The translations under genes were made by a program, and so were the position numbers. A stretch of DNA of 9,476 nucleotides from Actinomycetes bacterium (GTDB lineage Bacteria > Actinomycetota > Humimicrobiia > Humimicrobiales > Humimicrobiaceae). The stretch's first letter is position 1; every line of letters begins with the position of its first letter. The stretch lies in assembly GCA_030609215.1 (NCBI GenBank), contig JAUWCR010000029.1, forward strand, positions 1 to 9,476, read 5' to 3'. Shown one piece after another: positions 6,087 through 9,476 of the stretch. A model generated the notes under the pieces. It saw only the letters and a list, made by a program, of their open reading frames with translations, had not been told where the DNA came from and did not search any database.

Positions 6087-7304
6087 ATGGATAAAAATGA
6101 AAAGCAGGGCAATGACATAGGAAAAGATAAGGATAAAAAACAGGTAAAAGATATAAAGGAGGATAATAAAAAAAAGAAAAAAAATAAAAGAATGTATATT
6201 ACTATTGGTGTTGCGGTTGGTGTTGTAATAATACTGGTTATTGTGTTGCTTCTTTTATTTACATTTTGCAAGAAAGGATCTGGGGAAAAAGAAGTTGTAG
6301 AAGAAATAGAAGAAACTGCAGAAAAGCCTGAAGAGGAAATAGAGGTAATTGAGAAAGAAGAGCCCAAAGAAGAACCTTGTGATGAACCGGAAGAAGAGCC
6401 AGAAGAAGAGCCAGATGAAGATGAGGATATCCCAATTGATGAGGAGGAATGGGAAGCTCCTACAATAGAACTTGAGATTTTAGGAGATCCAACTTATATG
6501 CCAGATGATGATATATGCTACTATAGAGTAAAGGCTACTGTTACTGGAGATCCTTTCCCTGATATTACATGGAGTAAGGATGATAGCGATAGTGCATGGG
6601 GAGATGATATAGCGCAGGTTAATTTATATGACAGTAGTGAGACTTATACACTTATTGGTACTGCTACTAATCTGGAAGATTCTGATACAGATTCAATTCT
6701 TATTACATGGGGTTGTAATAGACCTCCTGTGATAAGTGAAATAGTTTTAATGGGAGACCATTATGTTGGAGTAGAATATACAGTTTCGGCAGTGGCTACC
6801 GATCCTGACGGAGACATCCTTTCTTATAGCTGGAGTGTTACTGGTGGTTCTATAGCGAATAGCCTTGTTAACCCTATGGTGTGGACTACTCCTAATACTG
6901 CAGGGGATTATGATATAACTATAGTAGTAGATGATGGAAGAGGTGGAACAGATTCAATGACTGAATCTGTAAAGGTGATAGAAATGAATCAGCCGCCTAT
7001 TGTAAGCGAGATATTTATAGAAGAAGAGCTGGGATTTCCAGCTTATTCATATTATTGTGACTATACTTACTATGTTCATGTAGATGCTGAAGACCCTGAT
7101 GGTGATGTGCTGAGCTATAGTTGGGATGTTACTGGTACTACTGCAAGCGGTGGTACTTTTAGTAATACAACAATAAATCCTACTAGATGGACAGCTCCGG
7201 GTAAAGAGGATTATTGCACTATAAGCGTAACTGTAAGTGATGGCTATCCAGAGAATGAAGTGCAGAGATTTAAGACAGTACATGTTAGTTACTATATATA
7301 CTGA
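6087..7304 (+). CDS. Membrane-anchored Glu-rich Ig/PKD-like repeat protein
   Basis: The 405-residue product has a clear architecture. Residues 1-35 are Lys/Asp-rich and should stay in the cytoplasm. Residues 37-60 are one long hydrophobic helix, followed by C61. Residues 66-122 are Glu/Pro-rich (PEEEPEEEPDEDED), probably an extended spacer. Residues 124-210 form an Ig-like module with C144 and C210 as a likely disulfide. Residues 211-298 and 302-400 are two PKD/cadherin-like repeats, each starting with a PP(V/I)(I/V)SEI strand and carrying DPDGDxLSYSWxVTG. DPDGD-type acidic turns suggest calcium binding (inference). The protein should be exported with its C-terminus outside, as an adhesin or cell-surface scaffold; no enzyme motif is visible. 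AGGAGG at 6076-6081, 5 bases before ATG 6087, is an excellent ribosome binding site. It is a paralogue of the minus-strand gene at 1-1085 and ends 54 bases before a bidirectional terminator. Confidence 0.9.
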   Translation: MDKNEKQGNDIGKDKDKKQVKDIKEDNKKKKKNKRMYITIGVAVGVVIILVIVLLLLFTFCKKGSGEKEVVEEIEETAEKPEEEIEVIEKEEPKEEPCDEPEEEPEEEPDEDEDIPIDEEEWEAPTIELEILGDPTYMPDDDICYYRVKATVTGDPFPDITWSKDDSDSAWGDDIAQVNLYDSSETYTLIGTATNLEDSDTDSILITWGCNRPPVISEIVLMGDHYVGVEYTVSAVATDPDGDILSYSWSVTGGSIANSLVNPMVWTTPNTAGDYDITIVVDDGRGGTDSMTESVKVIEMNQPPIVSEIFIEEELGFPAYSYYCDYTYYVHVDAEDPDGDVLSYSWDVTGTTASGGTFSNTTINPTRWTAPGKEDYCTISVTVSDGYPENEVQRFKTVHVSYYIY

Positions 7305-7357
7305 TTCGTCAGATAATAAAGAAGTGTAAAAAATATTATATACAGGATTATCAAAAT

Positions 7358-7396
7358 AAAATTGGGTAGTTATAAGTATTGTTATAACTTAATTTT
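7358..7396. terminator. Bidirectional intrinsic terminator between convergent genes
   Basis: AGTTATAA (7368-7375) and TTATAACT (7382-7389) form a perfect 8-bp stem with loop GTATTG. The outer arms AAAATT (7358-7363) and AATTTT (7391-7396) extend it across a small internal loop. T-rich sequence follows on both strands. The hairpin sits between the convergent PKD-like gene (stop at 7304) and galT (stop at 7403), and should end both transcripts. Confidence 0.65.
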
Positions 7397-7402
7397 AGTT
7401 TG

Positions 7403-8407
7403 TTAAATTTTACAATCTCTCAATAATCTTGCACATGTCTCAGGCATTATCGTGTTTATATAAACTCCTGAACCTATTTCAAATCCAGCTCTAGTGGTGA
7501 GTCTTGGTAAAATTTCAAGATGCCAGTGGTAATGCCTTTCTCCTGATTTATCAGGCGGTGTACTATCGATTACATAATTATAATCAGGATCATTTAATAG
7601 ATAATATAATTTGGAAAGGACAATCTTTAAAGAATGAGCAAAACTTCTTGTTTCATTCTCGGGCAGTTCAAGGAAACATGACATATGTTTTTTTGGTATT
7701 ATGATTATATTATACGGTACGATGGATGCAAATGGTGCAAATGCAATGAAATTATCATTCTCATAGATTAGTCTCTCTCTATTTTTAAGTTCATATTTAA
7801 TCATATCGCAGTATACACAAGTACCAAAGTCATCAAAATACCTCTGCGCTTCATATAATTTAGTTCTAACATAGCTTGGAACGAAAGGAGTAGCAACAAG
7901 CTGGGAGTGTGGGTGCTCCAGTGAAGAACCAGCTATTTTACCATTATTTCTAAAAATTATTATAAGTTGATAATCCTCACTCTTGCTTAGATTTATAAAT
8001 CTTTGCCTGTAGGCTTGAATTACTCTGTCAACCTGTTCAATTTTCATGATTGGTAAACTGTCATTATGCTTTGGAGATTCAATTATAACTTCATGGCTTC
8101 CAATTCCATCCATATAAAGATATGGTTCTTTAATATGTCTTTCAGTAGTTGCCTTGATTAACTCCTTAGCCTGCAATGCAGGGAATTTATTGGGAATAAC
8201 TCGGACTTTCCAATCATTTCCTTGCCTGATGCTGTAAATTTCTTTAGGAGTCATATGCTCATTTCCTCTGCAAAATGGACAATTCTTCAGGTATTCTTTT
8301 TTTACCTGTTTTTTTTCTTCCTTTTTATAATCAAATGGTCTTTTTGCTCTTTCTGTAGAAAATATAGTCCAATCCTTTGAGGCTAGATCCTGTCTTATAA
8401 TGGACAT
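7403..8407 (-). CDS. galT: Galactose-1-phosphate uridylyltransferase family protein
   Basis: This cytoplasmic enzyme of the HIT superfamily belongs to the Leloir-pathway family that exchanges UMP between UDP-glucose and galactose-1-phosphate through a uridylyl-histidine. It has 334 residues, within the family's range. Visible sites are CPFC (C43, C46), H114 in PKHNDSL, and the active site EHPHSQLVATPFVP, where H165 is the likely metal ligand, H167 the nucleophile and Q169 the assisting residue. A second CVYC pair (C197, C200) and HYHWHLEILPRL (H292, H294, H296) follow, then the family C-terminus GFEIGSGVYIN. HPHSQ rather than the E. coli HPHGQ is shared with ADP-glucose phosphorylase-like relatives, so the true nucleotide or sugar donor is open. 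ATG 8407 has AGGAGG at 8415-8420. No galK or galE is in the window; the upstream same-strand neighbour is amzA, 142 bases away. Confidence 0.92.
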   Translation of the reverse strand: MSIIRQDLASKDWTIFSTERAKRPFDYKKEEKKQVKKEYLKNCPFCRGNEHMTPKEIYSIRQGNDWKVRVIPNKFPALQAKELIKATTERHIKEPYLYMDGIGSHEVIIESPKHNDSLPIMKIEQVDRVIQAYRQRFINLSKSEDYQLIIIFRNNGKIAGSSLEHPHSQLVATPFVPSYVRTKLYEAQRYFDDFGTCVYCDMIKYELKNRERLIYENDNFIAFAPFASIVPYNIIIIPKKHMSCFLELPENETRSFAHSLKIVLSKLYYLLNDPDYNYVIDSTPPDKSGERHYHWHLEILPRLTTRAGFEIGSGVYINTIMPETCARLLRDCKI

Positions 8408-8453
8408 TTAATTTCCTCCTGAATTACTTTTAAATAATATTAATAATGTTTTT

Positions 8454-8482
8454 ATGTTAGTAGTATTTTTGCAATATGACAA
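8454..8482 (-). promoter_or_regulatory. Candidate sigma-70 promoter for galT
   Basis: Read on the minus strand, TTGTCA (8477-8482) and TAACAT (8454-8459) are 17 bases apart, matching 5/6 and 4/6 of the consensus hexamers. This lies about 50 bases before the galT start, in the 142-base gap after amzA, so galT probably has its own transcript. The palindrome CAAATAAATTTG (8480-8491) overlaps the -35 and could be an operator. Confidence 0.42.
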
Positions 8483-8549
8483 ATAAATTTGCTTTTCGAG
8501 AACTGACTCTAACTTAATCCTTTTTCCAGGGTTTAATTCCTGATACGTG

Positions 8550-9143
8550 TTATTCTTTTAATAATAAATTCAAGCAATTAGGGCAAAAATTATAACTCTT
8601 CTTGTCTGTGTCAATTAATGTATCTGAAAAGTACATAACACATTTATAGCTATGGCAATGATTAAGTCCAAGGGTATGGCCTATTTCATGTACTGCTTCT
8701 TTCAATATTCTATCTTTGAATACTTTTCTTTCCCTATCTGTTAGTTTTTCAATTAAATCTTGGCCTTTATAGTTGATACTGAAGAATGTGTAAAAGAGAG
8801 GATTCAGTCTTAGTATGGATATGAGGCATATTTTTGGAAAGTCGGTTGCTATACCAAATACAAAATTTAGTGAAGGAACAAAAATATCCGTGTTAAGAAT
8901 TGCCAGGTTTATGTCTTGAATGTATTTTAAGGATAATTTTTCAGTTATATAATTTGAAATTATGGCTGCGTTATATTGCTTCCTGCTTTTAACAAATGAA
9001 TTTTCTGGAATATCTATCTTACCTAAAATATAAATTTTTGTTTTAAAAATTCTTTTAAGGCTGTATTGAATAAAGTCAAGCACGCTATTGTCTATGTTAT
9101 CTACAGGAATGATGTTAATTCTATTTTTTATTTTGATATTCAA
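8550..9143 (-). CDS. amzA: Archaemetzincin family zinc metalloprotease
   Basis: Archaemetzincins are small metzincin proteases with one catalytic and one structural zinc; their natural substrates are unknown. The 197-residue product carries the signature HEIGHTLGLNHCHSYKCVM (152-170). H152, H156 and H162 bind the catalytic zinc and E153 is the general base. C163, C168, C187 and C190 would bind the second zinc, with M170 as the family methionine. The spacer between M170 and the final CPNC is 16 residues, against the usual 17. The N-terminal half is also family-like, with IIPV (11-14), SRKQYNA (53-59) and NFVFGIATD (93-101). There is no signal peptide, so it is cytoplasmic. The start is TTG at 9143, supported by AGG 8 bases upstream and by keeping the first beta strand of the fold; no in-frame ATG occurs nearby. 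All catalytic residues are intact. Confidence 0.92.
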   Translation of the reverse strand: MNIKIKNRINIIPVDNIDNSVLDFIQYSLKRIFKTKIYILGKIDIPENSFVKSRKQYNAAIISNYITEKLSLKYIQDINLAILNTDIFVPSLNFVFGIATDFPKICLISILRLNPLFYTFFSINYKGQDLIEKLTDRERKVFKDRILKEAVHEIGHTLGLNHCHSYKCVMYFSDTLIDTDKKSYNFCPNCLNLLLKE

Positions 9144-9179
9144 TTTTTAAACCTGTGTAAATATTTATAATTCTATGCA

Positions 9180-9209
9180 ATTAAAACTAGGGCAAATGAA
9201 TTTTTTCAA
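9180..9209 (-). promoter_or_regulatory. Candidate sigma-70 promoter for amzA
   Basis: On the minus strand TTGAAA (9204-9209) and TTTAAT (9180-9185) are 18 bases apart, each matching 5/6 of the consensus. The -10 lies about 36 bases before the TTG start. This is the best-spaced hexamer pair in the leader. Confidence 0.4.
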
Positions 9210-9320
9210 GTCCCTAAACTCTTGTTATATATTTTATTAATCTGCTATAGATTATAATATATTATTATGCATCGTAATCAAATAGACCATATATTACAGT
9301 GGATTAATATGTACTTTTAG

Positions 9321-9396
9321 TTTGACAGTATCTTAATAGTAGAACGTTCGGCTATTAACCGAAATGTTGTAAGTTCGAGTCCTGCCCGGGGAGCCA
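9321..9396 (+). pseudogene. Degenerate tRNA-Asn (tRNA pseudogene)
   Basis: The stretch has tRNA length (76 bases to the encoded CCA). From about 9338 to 9396 it closely follows bacterial tRNA-Asn. It has anticodon stem TTCGG/CCGAA (9347-9351, 9359-9363), the T-loop TTCGAGT (9374-9380), and CCGGGGA, G, CCA at 9386-9396. The 5' part is decayed: the acceptor 5' strand (about TTTGACA) no longer pairs with CCGGGGA. Position 8 is disturbed, and the D-loop has lost one of the two conserved G residues, best explained by a one-base deletion. The anticodon is ATT instead of GTT, and the T-stem has an A-C mismatch (9372/9382). Many changes are G-to-A or C-to-T, as expected for AT-biased decay. It should not give a functional tRNA. 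It could also be a leftover of integration at a tRNA-Asn gene. Confidence 0.72.
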
Positions 9397-9439
9397 ACAT
9401 ACCCCAATGTTGATAACAAAAATTAATTTAAAAAATATT

Positions 9440-9476
9440 ATGGAAGAACCTACTATAGAATTAGCTCATAGAATAA
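9440..9476 (+). CDS. Possible start of a further gene, cut by window edge
   Basis: From ATG 9440 the frame is open to the right edge and reads MEEPTIELAHRI. An earlier in-frame ATG lies at 9407. No good ribosome binding site precedes either; the sequence upstream of 9440 is A/T only. The string EEPTIEL resembles the beginning of the Ig-like module in the two PKD-like proteins (EAPTIEL), but 12 codons are too few to judge. It may equally be non-coding. Confidence 0.2.
   Translation, partial: MEEPTIELAHRI

Noticed and set aside
6300..6430. GAAGAA-rich stretch as a DNA microsatellite
   Set aside because: It encodes the Glu/Pro-rich stalk in frame; the repetition follows from the protein composition.
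9322..9327. Perfect TTGACA -35 hexamer
   Set aside because: No -10 hexamer occurs 15-19 bases downstream, and the bases belong to the eroded 5' end of the tRNA-Asn pseudogene.

Overview
The window is bacterial, strongly AT-rich DNA with short intergenic spaces, GGAGG-type ribosome binding sites and the standard genetic code. The gene set (DUF1846 protein, PlsY-like acyltransferase, GltS-like symporter, a GalT-family nucleotidyltransferase and an archaemetzincin) together with large Glu-rich, PKD-like surface proteins would fit an uncultured low-GC anaerobe, for example Atribacterota or a clostridial-type lineage. This placement is inferred from gene content and base composition; no marker gene in the window settles it.

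Layout from left to right: (1) the first 361 codons of a secreted or surface Ig/PKD-like protein on the minus strand, running off the left edge; (2) a 0.5 kb AT-rich divergent spacer; (3) a complete DUF1846 (UPF0371) gene on the plus strand; (4) a 70-residue membrane protein whose stop codon directly abuts the stop codon of (5) a divergent PlsY-like membrane protein on the minus strand; (6) a GltS-type sodium/glutamate symporter homologue on the plus strand with a terminator; (7) a 405-residue membrane-anchored, Glu-rich Ig/PKD-like protein on the plus strand; (8) a bidirectional terminator; (9) a galT-family gene and (10) an amzA (archaemetzincin) gene, both on the minus strand; (11) a decayed tRNA-Asn and the first codons of a possible further gene at the right edge.

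Most genes stand alone in alternating orientation with their own candidate promoters, so I see no multi-gene operon and no obvious defence, mobile or biosynthetic system. The strongest relationship within the window is between the two large extracellular proteins (1 and 7). They share a Cys-bracketed module of 67 residues that aligns without gaps, followed by PKD/cadherin-like repeats, but they differ in their N-terminal anchors. The other points of interest are a PlsY-like protein that lacks several catalytic-motif residues, a degenerate tRNA-Asn with an intact 3' half, and an archaemetzincin with an almost complete zinc-binding signature.
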